Source of the DNA: Zoogloea sp.
GTDB taxonomy: Bacteria > Pseudomonadota > Gammaproteobacteria > Burkholderiales > Rhodocyclaceae
Length of the DNA stretch: 64,000 bases
NCBI GenBank assembly: GCA_016703645.1
Contig: JADJBR010000009.1
Location: 1,065,501 to 1,129,500 of the forward strand
Direction of reading: 5' to 3'
The position numbers and the translations under genes were made by a program. The notes under the pieces were generated by a model that saw nothing but the letters and a program-made list of their open reading frames with translations, was not told where the DNA came from and did no database searches. Shown here in pieces: positions 19,326 to 28,501 of the stretch. How positions within the stretch are numbered: the first letter of the stretch is position 1; each line of letters starts with the position of its first letter.

Positions 19326-20474
19326 TCAGCGGGTGGTCGGGGCGAGGGCCTGGACGCTCGGTGGCACAAGCTGGACCAGATCGCCGTCGTTGAGGAAGCC
19401 GGCGCCGCTGGCCACCACGCGGGCGTCGGGCTTGATGCCGGCGAGGATCTCGACCCGCTCTGCATCCCGATAGCCGACTTCCACCTTGGTCTGGGTGACG
19501 CGGTTGTCGGTGCCCACCAGGAAGACGTGATTGAAGCCGTCGCGCATGGCCACGGCCTGGCGCGGCAAGGTCAGGCCGCGGGACTTGCCGAGGGCAAATT
19601 CGCCGCGGGCGAACATGCCGGCCTTGAAGGCGGCGTCCGGGCCATCGCCGGCACCGCCGGGGAGGTCGACGTAAACCAGCGCGTTGCGGGTTTGCGGGTC
19701 CACGGTTGGCGCCACGGTGCGTACGGTGCCCGTGGTCTGGCTGCCACCGGGCGCGGTGATGCGCACCTTCTGCCCCCCACGCACCCGGGCCAGTTCGGCG
19801 GCGGGCACGTCGGCGCGCCATTCCAGGCGATGCTGGCGGATCAGGCGGAACAGCTCCTGGCCCTGGGGGACCACGGCGCCGAGGGTGGCGGCCGGGGCGC
19901 GGAAGGAGATCACACCGTCGTCGCTGGCCAGTACCTTGGTGTGGCGCAGGCGCAGGTCGGCGGCGGCCAGAGTGGCCCTGGCGGCCTTCACCCGGGCGTC
20001 GGCGGCGGCCTCGGCGGTGAGGTATTGCTGGAGCTGCTGGGCGCTCAGGGCGCCGCTCCCATCCACGCTACGGGCCCGGCCGGCGTTGGCTCGGGCCTCC
20101 TGCAGGGCGGCCTCGGCCTCGGCCAGGGCGGCACGGGCCTGGGCCTGGTCGGCCACGGGGATGTCGGCGGCGAATTCGGCCAGCAGTTCGCCGCGCTTTA
20201 CGCGGGCACCTACGTTCACCTTCACGTCGATGAGGCGCAGGCCGCCTGACTCGGCACCCAGGGAGGCCTCCTGCCAGGCGGCGATGCTGCCATTGGCGGC
20301 CAGGTTGCGCTCCATGTCGCGGCTCTCGGGGGTCGCGACGGTGACGGTCAGGGCAGGCTTGGCCGGGCTCGCCGTTGCGGTGGTCGCCGCCGGAGCGGCC
20401 TCGTCGCCGGATGAGCAGGCGGCCAGGCCGATGAGGCCAAGAAGGGCGATAAGGGTGTGGCGGGCGGCGATCAT
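19326..20474 (-). CDS. RND efflux periplasmic adaptor lipoprotein
   Basis: This 382-residue membrane-fusion protein has a lipobox (GLIGLAACSSG, Cys20), so it is anchored to the inner membrane and reaches into the periplasm. A barrel-sandwich/lipoyl half (VNVGARVKRGELLAEFA), a helical hairpin (AQARAALAEAEAALQEAR...) and a beta-barrel domain follow in the usual order. Its start overlaps the end of the outer-membrane gene by 4 bp, and its stop lies 7 bp before the permease start, so the three are translationally coupled. Confidence 0.93.
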   Translation of the reverse strand: MIAARHTLIALLGLIGLAACSSGDEAAPAATTATASPAKPALTVTVATPESRDMERNLAANGSIAAWQEASLGAESGGLRLIDVKVNVGARVKRGELLAEFAADIPVADQAQARAALAEAEAALQEARANAGRARSVDGSGALSAQQLQQYLTAEAAADARVKAARATLAAADLRLRHTKVLASDDGVISFRAPAATLGAVVPQGQELFRLIRQHRLEWRADVPAAELARVRGGQKVRITAPGGSQTTGTVRTVAPTVDPQTRNALVYVDLPGGAGDGPDAAFKAGMFARGEFALGKSRGLTLPRQAVAMRDGFNHVFLVGTDNRVTQTKVEVGYRDAERVEILAGIKPDARVVASGAGFLNDGDLVQLVPPSVQALAPTTR

Positions 20475-21907
20475 CGGGCGTCTCCGGGGAGGGCGTTGGG
20501 GGAGGGAGATGTGGGGTCGGTGCCTGGCCAGCCGCCGCCGACCGCCCGGTACAGGGCGACCCAGGCGGCGACGCGTTCCTGCTCCCAGCCGGCCAGGGTG
20601 GTGTCGGCGGCGAGCAGGGTGCGGCGGGATTCCTCAAGTTCCATCAGGCTGGCAAAGCCGGCGCGCTGGCGGGCCTCGGTGGCGGTGAAGGCCACCCGGT
20701 AATCCCGGGCGGCGCGGCGCACGTCGGCTTCCCGGGCGGCGGCGGCGTCCAGGCGCACCAGCGCCTGTTCCACCTCGGCCACGGCGTCGCGCACTTTCTG
20801 GCGGTAGGCCGCGGCAGCGGCGGCGTAGTCGGCCTCGGCGGCGTCCACGCGGGCACCGATGCGGCCGCCGTCGATCAGGGGCATGGACAGGGTCGGGCCA
20901 ATGGACCAGGTGGTGGCCGACATGCGGTCGCCGTCGGTGTTGAGGCGCAAGGGGGTGATGAAGCCACTCAGGTTCAGGCGCGGGTAGCGGGCGGCCCTGG
21001 CGCTGCCGATGGCGGCGCTGGCGGCGGCCACATCGCGCTCGGCGGCGGCCACGTCGGGGCGTTGGCCCAGCAGATCGGCCGGCAGGGCCTTGATGGCGAA
21101 GGCCGCGGGGCGCGGAAAGCGCCCGTCGGCGGCCTTCAACTGGCTGCGCAGGGCGGTCTCGTCCAGGCCGGTGAGGGCCACCAGGGCCTTGATCTGCTGG
21201 TCGCGTCCGGCGCGCAGCTCGGTCAGGGCGCCAGCGCCATCGGCGGCGCTGGCGCTGGCCAGGGCCACCTGGGCCGGGGCGCTGAGGCCGGCACGGCCGA
21301 GGGTGTCGATGAGGCGCGCCGTTTCGGCCCGCGAGGTCGCATCGGCTTCGGTCTGGGCCAGCCGGCGTTCCTGGTAGCGCAGTTGCAGATAGGCATTGGC
21401 CGTTTCGGCGGCCACCGACACGCGGGCCTCGTGCCAGCGCGCCTGGCTGGCGGTGAGGCGGGCTTCGGCGGCTTCCTGATCCCGGGCGATGCCGCCAAAG
21501 AGATCAATCTCCCAGTTGGCCATCACCGAAGCCTGGCGGGTGGTCTGAAAAGTGGTGGGGCTGCCGAAAGTGAAGGCGGCACGCTTGGCGGCAAGGCTGC
21601 CGTCCACCGTGGGCAGCCCCGCCACGCCGGCGGCCACCGCATCGGAACGGGCCCGCACGATGCGGGCGCGGGCCTGGGCAAGGGTGGCGCTTTCGCGCTC
21701 GGCGGTGTCGATCAGACTGGACAGCACGGGGTCGCCGAGTTGGCTCCACCAGTCGGTGAGGGCGCCGAGCTCGCCGCCGTGGGGTAGCGGGGCGTGCCAG
21801 CCCACCGGGGTGGCCAGGGGGAGCGGCTGATAGTCGGGGCCGACCCGGGGCAGCAGGGAACAGGCGGGCAGGGTCAGCAACAGGCTGAGCAGATAAATGG
21901 GGCGCAT
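20471..21907 (-). CDS. Outer-membrane efflux lipoprotein (OprM/NodT family)
   Basis: The 478-residue TolC-like channel begins MRPIYLLSLLLTLPACS, with a lipobox Cys at position 16. The two outer-membrane-efflux repeats are rich in Ala and coiled-coil segments. The start at 21907 overlaps the TetR stop (TGATG), so the regulator, channel, adaptor and pump form one transcript. It exports substrates through the outer membrane for the adjacent RND pump. Confidence 0.93.
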   Translation of the reverse strand: MRPIYLLSLLLTLPACSLLPRVGPDYQPLPLATPVGWHAPLPHGGELGALTDWWSQLGDPVLSSLIDTAERESATLAQARARIVRARSDAVAAGVAGLPTVDGSLAAKRAAFTFGSPTTFQTTRQASVMANWEIDLFGGIARDQEAAEARLTASQARWHEARVSVAAETANAYLQLRYQERRLAQTEADATSRAETARLIDTLGRAGLSAPAQVALASASAADGAGALTELRAGRDQQIKALVALTGLDETALRSQLKAADGRFPRPAAFAIKALPADLLGQRPDVAAAERDVAAASAAIGSARAARYPRLNLSGFITPLRLNTDGDRMSATTWSIGPTLSMPLIDGGRIGARVDAAEADYAAAAAAYRQKVRDAVAEVEQALVRLDAAAAREADVRRAARDYRVAFTATEARQRAGFASLMELEESRRTLLAADTTLAGWEQERVAAWVALYRAVGGGWPGTDPTSPSPNALPGDAR

Positions 21908-22611
21908 CAGATCGTGTCTCCACACGTATTGCGTCGGCGCGCTTCGGCATCGATCGCGCCAGACGCCCAGCCGGCCAGACGCTCGGCCAGCACATCAATG
22001 GATTCGGGCTGGGCGACCAGTTCAGGGCTGACCTGGTCCACCAGTTCCTGGGCAACGAAGAAGTGCATGGCCATGCCGAGCACGGCGTGGGTCAAGCGCA
22101 GCGTGTCGGCGTCCGGGGTGTCGAGGCCCAGCCGTTGGCTGATGAGTCGGCTCATGTTGCGAAAGAGGTCGGCCAGATCGTCATCCATCTCGCTGCCCAT
22201 CACCCCGCTGGGTTCCACCAGTTCGCGGAAGTGCAGGCGCATCACCAGACGGATCAGCGCGCCCTGCTTGAGGGGGTGCAGGAAATTGAGGAAGAAGGCT
22301 GCCAGCGCTGCGTCCGGATCGAGCCGGCTGGTTGCGGGGTCGGGCAGGCAGTCCCGCGCCTGCAGGATGTCTGGCGCGGCCGTGGCGTCGCAGAAGGACT
22401 CGCAGAACACCGCCCGGTACAGGCCGGGCTTGTCGCCGAAGTAGTAGCTGATGGAGCCCAGATTCACCCCGGCCGCGTCGGCGATCTCGCGGGTGGATGT
22501 CTTCTGGTAGCCCTTGTCGGCAAAGAGCTGCAGTGCCGCCTCCAGCAGGCGCCGGCGTGCCAGTGCGCCATCGCTGCGGGTCGGGGTGTGGCTGGTTGGG
22601 GGAACGGTCAT
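21907..22611 (-). CDS. TetR/AcrR family repressor (CerR/DUF1956-type C-domain)
   Basis: The 234-residue regulator has an N-terminal TetR helix-turn-helix (LLEAALQLFADKGYQKTSTREIADAAGVNLGSISYYFGDK, residues about 21-60; key residues T39, G48, Y55-F58). A ligand-binding domain of the DUF1956 type follows. It is the first gene of the efflux operon and probably represses it and itself. A 12-bp perfect palindrome lies 51 bp upstream of its start and is the likely operator. The inducer is unknown. Confidence 0.9.
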   Translation of the reverse strand: MTVPPTSHTPTRSDGALARRRLLEAALQLFADKGYQKTSTREIADAAGVNLGSISYYFGDKPGLYRAVFCESFCDATAAPDILQARDCLPDPATSRLDPDAALAAFFLNFLHPLKQGALIRLVMRLHFRELVEPSGVMGSEMDDDLADLFRNMSRLISQRLGLDTPDADTLRLTHAVLGMAMHFFVAQELVDQVSPELVAQPESIDVLAERLAGWASGAIDAEARRRNTCGDTI

Positions 22612-22661
22612 GGGGAGCCCTGTGCCATCGGGGAGTCTGGGTCAAACGACTGAGTTAAGTT

Positions 22662-22673
22662 AGTCGATCGACT
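22662..22673. promoter_or_regulatory. Likely TetR operator
   Basis: AGTCGATCGACT is a perfect 12-bp palindrome, flanked by the direct repeat CGACTGA (22647-22653 and 22669-22675). It lies 51 bp upstream of the tetR-efflux operon and 175 bp upstream of the divergent PEBP gene. Related TetR efflux regulators bind palindromes of this kind (TTAGTCGATCGACTAA-like). Confidence 0.6.
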
Positions 22674-22848
22674 GAAGTAAGGCAAGCGTTCGATGAGTTC
22701 ATCCCATTGCGATGACCCGTGGATGCCGGGACGAGCCAGCAAGGGGACAAAAATTGATCGCTTTCCGGCTAATCGAAACGGCCGGAACGGCCTAGCATGA
22801 TGAAAGGCTCGTCATGCCATGAGTGGTCAACCAACAGGAGCGTCTTCC

Positions 22849-23403
22849 ATGCGCCAATTCATCAAGTACCTGATACCTTTGTCCGTGCTCGCCTCCTCCC
22901 CGGCCCTGGCGGAATCCTTTCTGCTCGAGAGCAAGGACATTGCCCATGGCAAGTTCATGGGCAACGCCCAGGAGTTCCAGGGCTTCGGTTGCAGTGGCGG
23001 CAACATGTCTCCCCAGCTTTCCTGGCGCGGTGCGCCCAAGGGCACCGAAGCCTTCGCGGTGTTTGCCTATGATCCCGACGCACCGACCGGCAGCGGCTGG
23101 TGGCATTGGCAGCTCGTGAATATTCCGAAGGACGTCACCAGCCTGGCCGCCGGTGCGGGCGATGCGGGCAAGGGCATGACGCCGCCCGGCAGCCTGAGCA
23201 TACGGAATGATTATGGCATGAGCGGTTTTGGTGGCGCCTGTCCACCGAAGGGACATGGTGTGCACCGCTATCAGTTCACCGTGTTTGCCCTCCCCGGGAA
23301 GCTCGACTTGCCGAAGGACGCTTCGTCCGCCCTGGCCGGTTACATGGTGCGTGCCAGCGCGCTCGCGTCGAGCACCATCGAGGCCTTGTACAAGCGGGAT
23401 TGA
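22849..23403 (+). CDS. Secreted YbhB/YbcL-type PEBP (Raf kinase inhibitor-like) protein
   Basis: The 184-residue precursor has a signal peptide (MRQFIKYLIPLSVLASSPALA). The PEBP fold motifs are present: GGNMSPQLSWRGAPKGTEAF, YDPDAPTGSGWWHW and GACPPKGHGVHRYQF, which line the anion-binding pocket. The start at 22849 has AGGAG eight bases upstream. Bacterial PEBPs bind phosphate-like or phospholipid ligands, but their role is unclear. An AraC-type regulator follows 37 bp downstream and may be co-transcribed. Confidence 0.9.
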   Translation: MRQFIKYLIPLSVLASSPALAESFLLESKDIAHGKFMGNAQEFQGFGCSGGNMSPQLSWRGAPKGTEAFAVFAYDPDAPTGSGWWHWQLVNIPKDVTSLAAGAGDAGKGMTPPGSLSIRNDYGMSGFGGACPPKGHGVHRYQFTVFALPGKLDLPKDASSALAGYMVRASALASSTIEALYKRD

Positions 23404-23440
23404 CGGCGCGGCCCCCGCTGGCGCATTGAATGAAGAGGCC

Positions 23441-24247
23441 ATGAAAGCACTGATCGATCTTGCAAAGAAAATCGCGGAAGAGCACAGCCCTCTGCCGTAC
23501 TCGGTCGTGTCATCACTCAAGGAGCAGCGTATCTCCAATGCGCCGGTCATCAAACCGCTGCTGATCTTCGTGCTCGCTGGCGTCAAGCAGCTGGGAAAGG
23601 ACGGAAACATCGTGTGCCCCAGCGGCACTTTCCTGTTCCTGTCCAGTGCGCCCGATATCGACATGCGCAATGTCCCGGATGGCGAGTATTGCGCCTTGCT
23701 GGTCGAATTCGATCACAGTGACTTCGACCAGTTTCGGCGCTGGTCTTCCGGGGGCCGTCCGGTTCATTTCCAGGGGGCCATCGACGGGATACTCGAGAAG
23801 GCCTTGCAGCAGTTCATCGAATTTCCGGCCTATGCGCCGCCGGCCTTGTGGAGCGCGAGAAAGCAGGAGTTGCTCCGGCTTCTGCATCTATTGGGCCACG
23901 AGCAGGTGAGTGCCATCGTCGAGCGCCCCGGCGTCAGCCATCGCCTGCACGACATGGTGATCGACGATGTCCAGGCGAGCTGGACCATGGGCCGGTTCGC
24001 CAGCAGGATGGCCATCAGCGAGCCGACCCTGCGCCGGAAACTGAAGGCCGAGGGCATCGGCATCAAGACCATTGTCAGCCGGGCAAAGCTGGGCTTTGGC
24101 CTGCACCTCGTGCAGACGACGCTTGAGCCGATCGGCCGCATTGCCGAGCGCTGCGGCTATGCCTCCCAATCGCGTTTCACCGACCGGTTCAAGGCCCTGT
24201 TCGGCGTCACGCCCACCGATCTCCGCAAGACCCGCTTCCAGGACTGA
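23441..24247 (+). CDS. AraC family transcriptional regulator
   Basis: The product is 268 residues with a cupin-like N-terminal sensor region and a C-terminal double helix-turn-helix (MGRFASRMAISEPTLRRKLK, then IGRIAERCGYASQSRFTDRF; residues about 175-268). It resembles the Rns/GadX-like group in size. The start at ATG 23441 has GAGG very close (2 bases); an in-frame TTG at 23426 is possible. It follows the PEBP gene, suggesting control of that gene or of the porin operon 214 bp downstream. The effector is unknown. Confidence 0.85.
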   Translation: MKALIDLAKKIAEEHSPLPYSVVSSLKEQRISNAPVIKPLLIFVLAGVKQLGKDGNIVCPSGTFLFLSSAPDIDMRNVPDGEYCALLVEFDHSDFDQFRRWSSGGRPVHFQGAIDGILEKALQQFIEFPAYAPPALWSARKQELLRLLHLLGHEQVSAIVERPGVSHRLHDMVIDDVQASWTMGRFASRMAISEPTLRRKLKAEGIGIKTIVSRAKLGFGLHLVQTTLEPIGRIAERCGYASQSRFTDRFKALFGVTPTDLRKTRFQD

Positions 24248-24340
24248 TGTGCGGCCGGTGGTCGATGGCGCAGAGGCTTCGGTCGGGTCAGCGGGATAGG
24301 GGAGAGTAGAGGCGGGTGCCACTCCGGTGCGCCATTCGGG

Positions 24341-24367
24341 TAAAGAAATGTCGCCGGCGGCCGATAA
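24341..24367 (+). promoter_or_regulatory. Predicted sigma28 (FliA) promoter
   Basis: TAAA (24341-24344), exactly 15 bases, then GCCGATAA (24360-24367) match the enterobacterial FliA consensus TAAA-N15-GCCGATAA without mismatch. It lies 94 bp before the porin start, in the correct orientation for the porin, binding protein and GGDEF/EAL genes. Confidence 0.7.
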
Positions 24368-24461
24368 GTCCATAGACTTTTTACATCGGTGCGTCAGGCG
24401 AAGTGGGTATTTCCACGGCATGGCAGCTCCCAGATACCAACAAGAACCCGGAGTGTCCGTG

Positions 24462-25601
24462 ATGCCCTTCCAGCGCGCAGCTTTCCTTTTTGCCCTTGGC
24501 GCCCTGCTCTGCCCCCTCCCGTCCCATGCCGTCGATCTCCAGGGGCTGGAGTTCACGGGTTCTGGCTTCATGACGCTGGCGGCCGGCCGCGTCTTTGGCG
24601 GTACCCGCGATGCGGCAGTCGACCAGGGCTTCCATTGCCCTTGTTTCATCTCCGATTATGCCCAGCGCGGCGTTTACGAGGCGGGCCACTGGCAGGCCGG
24701 GCCGGACTCCAAGCTCGGCCTGCAGGGCAGCGTCAGTGCTGCCGATGGTCGATTCAGCTTGACCGGTCAGGCGGTTTCCCGCGGGGCCGCCAACGGTGCG
24801 GCGAATCTGGAGTGGTTGTACGCCACGGTGGAGCTGTCCGGCAATCTGACCGTCCAGCTTGGCCGCAAGCGACTTCCACTGTTCAGTTATTCGGAGGCCC
24901 AGGATGTTGGCTACGCCTTGCCCTGGATCCATCTCCCGCCGCAGCTATACGGTTGGGAAGTGGTCAACTATGACGGCGGCAGTCTCGTATGGCGTGACCA
25001 GTGGGCGCAGTGGAACGGTACCGTGCAGGTCTTTGGCGGCAGTGAGACGCGCAAGGACAGCGGCTTCTGGCGCATCTACAACGGCCGCAACTCACGCACC
25101 GACGTGCGCTGGTCCGATATCCTCGGTACCGAGCTCAGCGTCAGCCGGGAGTGGTTCTCGGCGCGGGTCGTGCGCATCCAGTCCCATACCCAGAACAAGC
25201 TTGTCTCCCTTGGCGAGACGAGCTTTTCCGAGCGCAAGCGGCAAGTCATCCACGGGCTTTCCCTGGGGGCTGAAGTCGACAACTGGTTCGCCCGCGGCGA
25301 GTTCCTCTACATCGACCGCCGCGACGACTACGGCAAGGACTACGCCAACCTGCTGGCCATCGGTTACCGGCACGGTCCCTGGCAACCGCTGCTGTCCCGC
25401 GCCATCTATCGGCAGCGGCTCAATACAGACAGCGTGCCCGAACGCCATGGCACCTGGTCGGCGGTACTGCGCTACGATCTGACCGACGACAGTGCCATCA
25501 AGGCCCAGCTTGATCTCTGGAAAGACAGGACCGCACCGGGCTACGGCAGCATGCATGGCGATGCCCGCCAATTCACCGTCAGCTACGACAGGGTGTTCTG
25601 A
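24462..25601 (+). CDS. Outer-membrane porin-like beta-barrel protein
   Basis: The 379-residue precursor starts at ATG 24462 (GGAG eight bases upstream) with a signal peptide ending PSHA. The rest alternates short amphipathic strands and ends in Phe (SYDRVF), the outer-membrane insertion signal. A CPC motif (HCPCFISDY) near the N-terminus is unusual for a porin. The layout resembles small channel proteins found beside phosphate-binding-like proteins. It is translationally coupled (TGATG) to the next gene. Solute specificity is unknown. Confidence 0.78.
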   Translation: MPFQRAAFLFALGALLCPLPSHAVDLQGLEFTGSGFMTLAAGRVFGGTRDAAVDQGFHCPCFISDYAQRGVYEAGHWQAGPDSKLGLQGSVSAADGRFSLTGQAVSRGAANGAANLEWLYATVELSGNLTVQLGRKRLPLFSYSEAQDVGYALPWIHLPPQLYGWEVVNYDGGSLVWRDQWAQWNGTVQVFGGSETRKDSGFWRIYNGRNSRTDVRWSDILGTELSVSREWFSARVVRIQSHTQNKLVSLGETSFSERKRQVIHGLSLGAEVDNWFARGEFLYIDRRDDYGKDYANLLAIGYRHGPWQPLLSRAIYRQRLNTDSVPERHGTWSAVLRYDLTDDSAIKAQLDLWKDRTAPGYGSMHGDARQFTVSYDRVF

Positions 25602-26053
25602 TGCGCCTCACCGATATTCTTTGCCGACTCCGGAAAGCCCTCCCCCGTGCACTTGCGCCGCTGGTGTTGCTGCTCGCTGCCCACGGTGCCATCGCCGAGG
25701 AGGAGATGGTGGTCATCACCAATCTGGAAAACGCCAACGCCATCGACCGCGCCTACGTCATCAAGGTGTATACGGGCGCAGTCAAGGGATGGCCGGATGG
25801 CTCCCCCATCTTCCTCCTCGACTATGGCCAGGACAGCGAGTTGCGCAAGATCTTCTATGCCAAAGTGATTGGAAAGAGCCCCGCGGCCATGCGGGCCATC
25901 TGGTCCCAGAACATCTTTACCGGCAAGGCCATGCCGCCTCGGGTCACCCAGGAGGACAACGAGATGAAGCGCATCGTGGCTGGCAACCGCAATGCCATCG
26001 GCTACATCCGCGCCTCCCAGATAGACCGGACCATCAAGGTGGTCGATAGGTAA
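25601..26053 (+). CDS. Small periplasmic PstS-like (phosphate-binding family) protein
   Basis: This 150-residue precursor has a signal peptide (cleavage near HGAIA). It is much shorter than full PstS (about 330 residues) and corresponds to a single-lobe PBP-like domain. Typical segments are ENANAIDRAYVIKVYTGAVKGWPDG and RIVAGNRNAIGYIRASQID. Such mini proteins often accompany sensor kinases or GGDEF proteins and may serve as ligand-binding partners rather than transport components. No PstCAB genes are near. Its stop is 7 bp before the GGDEF/EAL gene. Confidence 0.8.
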   Translation: MRLTDILCRLRKALPRALAPLVLLLAAHGAIAEEEMVVITNLENANAIDRAYVIKVYTGAVKGWPDGSPIFLLDYGQDSELRKIFYAKVIGKSPAAMRAIWSQNIFTGKAMPPRVTQEDNEMKRIVAGNRNAIGYIRASQIDRTIKVVDR

Positions 26054-26060
26054 ACGCGTC

Positions 26061-28325
26061 ATGAACAAGCCGGGCACCGTCAAGACCCGGGTCTGGCAGG
26101 ACGAGTCACGCCTCGCCACCGTCGTTACCTGGATCGCCACCACCACCGCGCTGATCGTGGCGCTGGCGGCACCGCTCGGTTACTTCCTGCTGTCCCGCGA
26201 GGCCGAAGTGCGCGATGCCGCGATGGCGGCGCGCCTGCATGCAGCCTTCGTCACCCAGCTGGTCAGCGCCAGCCCCGATGATTGGCGGCAGGATGTGGGT
26301 GGCCTGCTGGACACCGACCTTGCCCCCAGCGATGTGCCGGAGCAAAGGCGCGTGGAGGATTCCGCCCATGTCGTGGTGGCAACCGCAGGCGCCGTGCTCC
26401 ATGGGCCGGTGGTCGAGCGCGCCGCACTGGTGACGGGGCCGGAGGGGCCGGTGGGTGCGGTGGTCATTGCACGTTCCCTGCAGCCCATCCTCACCCAGAC
26501 CGGTCTGGTGGCCCTCCTCGGCGTGGCCCTGGGCCTGAGCATCTACGGCTCCCTGCGGGTGTTGCCCCTGCGTGCCCTGCGGCGCACCTTGGCGGCATTG
26601 CAGCGGGAGGAGAGCAAAGCGCGGGAGGAGGCCGAAGAGCACCTGCGGGTGGTGTTTCAGAACGCGGTTGAAGGCATTGCCATCCTCACGCCAAACCATC
26701 TCATCACGTCCTGCAACCCGGCGTTGGCAGACATGTTCCGCTACCCCATCGACGCCGTGCCGGGCATGCGCATCACCGACTTGCTGCGGCCCGTTCCCGG
26801 CCCCGACGGTGCTGCCGCCCTTCTTCCGGGGCAGGGTGAGACCATCGCGTTTCGTGCCGGCGGGGAGTCCTTTCCGGTGGAGATGAGCGTCAATGAGACG
26901 CGCCTTGCCGACCGCCCCCATCTGATTGCCATCCTGCGTGACATCACCGAACGCAAGCAGGTCGAGCGGCGTCTTTCGTACATGGCCAACTACGATAGCC
27001 TTACCGGCTTGCCCAACCGCAGCCTGTTCCGCGAGCGTCTGGAACGGGCCATGGATCGTACCCGGCGCAGCGGACGGCAACTGGCGCTGATGTTCCTCGA
27101 TCTGGATCGGTTCAAGAACATCAACGACACCCTCGGCCACGAGGTGGGAGACCAGCTCCTCAAGCATGTGGCCAACGCCCTCACGGCGAACCTGCGCAGC
27201 ACCGACACCGTGAGCCGCAATGCCGAGGACGAGTCCGAGAGCATCACCGTGTCGCGCCTAGGCGGCGATGAGTTCACGGTGCTGGTGGAGGACATCATCA
27301 ATCCCAACGCGGCGACCCATGTGGCCACCCGCATCCTCGCCGCCATCGCCCAACCCTTCGAGATCAACGGAGAGCGGCTGTACATCTCCACCAGCATCGG
27401 CGTCACGCTTTACCCCCACGAGGCGGAAGACCTGGACGGGCTGGTCAAACAGGCCGACATGGCCATGTACCGGGCCAAGGAGCTTGGACGCAACACCTAC
27501 TTCTTCTACAACGACGAGCTGAACACGGCCATGGCCGAGCGCCATGCCCTTGAAGCGAGCCTGCGGCACGCGTTGGAGCGTCAGGAGTTCCGCCTCCATT
27601 ACCAGCCCAAGGCCGACCTGCGCAGCGGCCGCATCACCAGTGTGGAGGCCCTGTTGCGTTGGGCGCCGTCCGAGGGGCCGGCCATCGGCCCGGATCGCTT
27701 CGTTCCGATCCTTGAGGAGATCGGACTGATCAGCCAGGTGGGCACCTGGGTTCTGCGCACCGCCTGTGCCCAGATCGCCGCCTGGAAGGCGGCCGGATTG
27801 CCGGCCCTGCGCCTGGCCGTCAATGTTTCGGCCCACCAGTTCCGCCAGCGCAATCTTCCGGACCTGATCGCCGGGCATTTGTCGGAAAACGGTCTCCTGC
27901 CGTCCGATCTGGAGGTGGAGCTGACCGAGAGCATCCTGATGGAGGACAGCGAGCAGAGCCGCGAGATCCTCTCCCGCCTCGGCGCCATGGGTATCCACCT
28001 GGCGATCGACGATTTCGGTACCGGCCATTCCTCCCTGGCCTACCTGAAGCGCTTCAACGTCCACACCCTCAAGATCGATCGTTCCTTCATCCGGGATCTG
28101 CCGGACGATGCGGATGACAGCGCGATTGCCACCGCCGTGGTCAGGCTCGCGGCAAGCCTGAAGATCCGGGTCGTCGCCGAGGGCGTGGAAACCCGGGAGC
28201 AGGCAGCGTTCCTGCGGGAAATGGGGTGTGACGAAATGCAGGGCTATCTGCTCAGCGCGCCGCTTCCGGCAGAGGCGTTTCCCGCCTGGCTGGCCGACCG
28301 GGTGGACGGAATGGAAACCGCCTGA
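26061..28325 (+). CDS. Membrane-bound PAS-GGDEF-EAL c-di-GMP enzyme
   Basis: In this 754-residue protein two membrane helices (about residues 20-45 and 140-165) enclose a periplasmic domain of roughly 95 residues. A PAS domain (about 200-310), GGDEF (about 315-485) and EAL (about 500-745) follow. The GGDEF motif is intact (RLGGDEF near 400), as are EALLR, ELTES, DDFGTGHSS and AEGVET, so both cyclase and phosphodiesterase activity are possible. The inhibitory-site-like RSTD is displaced by a 13-residue insertion between TVSR repeats. The periplasmic sensor is probably the partner of the PstS-like protein encoded just upstream. The operon's sigma28-like promoter suggests a role in motility control. 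Confidence 0.93.
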   Translation: MNKPGTVKTRVWQDESRLATVVTWIATTTALIVALAAPLGYFLLSREAEVRDAAMAARLHAAFVTQLVSASPDDWRQDVGGLLDTDLAPSDVPEQRRVEDSAHVVVATAGAVLHGPVVERAALVTGPEGPVGAVVIARSLQPILTQTGLVALLGVALGLSIYGSLRVLPLRALRRTLAALQREESKAREEAEEHLRVVFQNAVEGIAILTPNHLITSCNPALADMFRYPIDAVPGMRITDLLRPVPGPDGAAALLPGQGETIAFRAGGESFPVEMSVNETRLADRPHLIAILRDITERKQVERRLSYMANYDSLTGLPNRSLFRERLERAMDRTRRSGRQLALMFLDLDRFKNINDTLGHEVGDQLLKHVANALTANLRSTDTVSRNAEDESESITVSRLGGDEFTVLVEDIINPNAATHVATRILAAIAQPFEINGERLYISTSIGVTLYPHEAEDLDGLVKQADMAMYRAKELGRNTYFFYNDELNTAMAERHALEASLRHALERQEFRLHYQPKADLRSGRITSVEALLRWAPSEGPAIGPDRFVPILEEIGLISQVGTWVLRTACAQIAAWKAAGLPALRLAVNVSAHQFRQRNLPDLIAGHLSENGLLPSDLEVELTESILMEDSEQSREILSRLGAMGIHLAIDDFGTGHSSLAYLKRFNVHTLKIDRSFIRDLPDDADDSAIATAVVRLAASLKIRVVAEGVETREQAAFLREMGCDEMQGYLLSAPLPAEAFPAWLADRVDGMETA

Positions 28326-28501
28326 ATCCGGACGCCACCCTTGATTGCGTTGGGCCACCCGGCCCGGCGCACGAGGCACGTCAGCCGGCGCCTTTACATA
28401 GTTTGTCCATCCGTTAACGGCACTTCACGGGGGGCGCACCGAGAATCCGTCCCATCGTGCAGGTTCTCCATCCGGGAGGGCCCACGCCAAACGGAGTCAT
28501 C

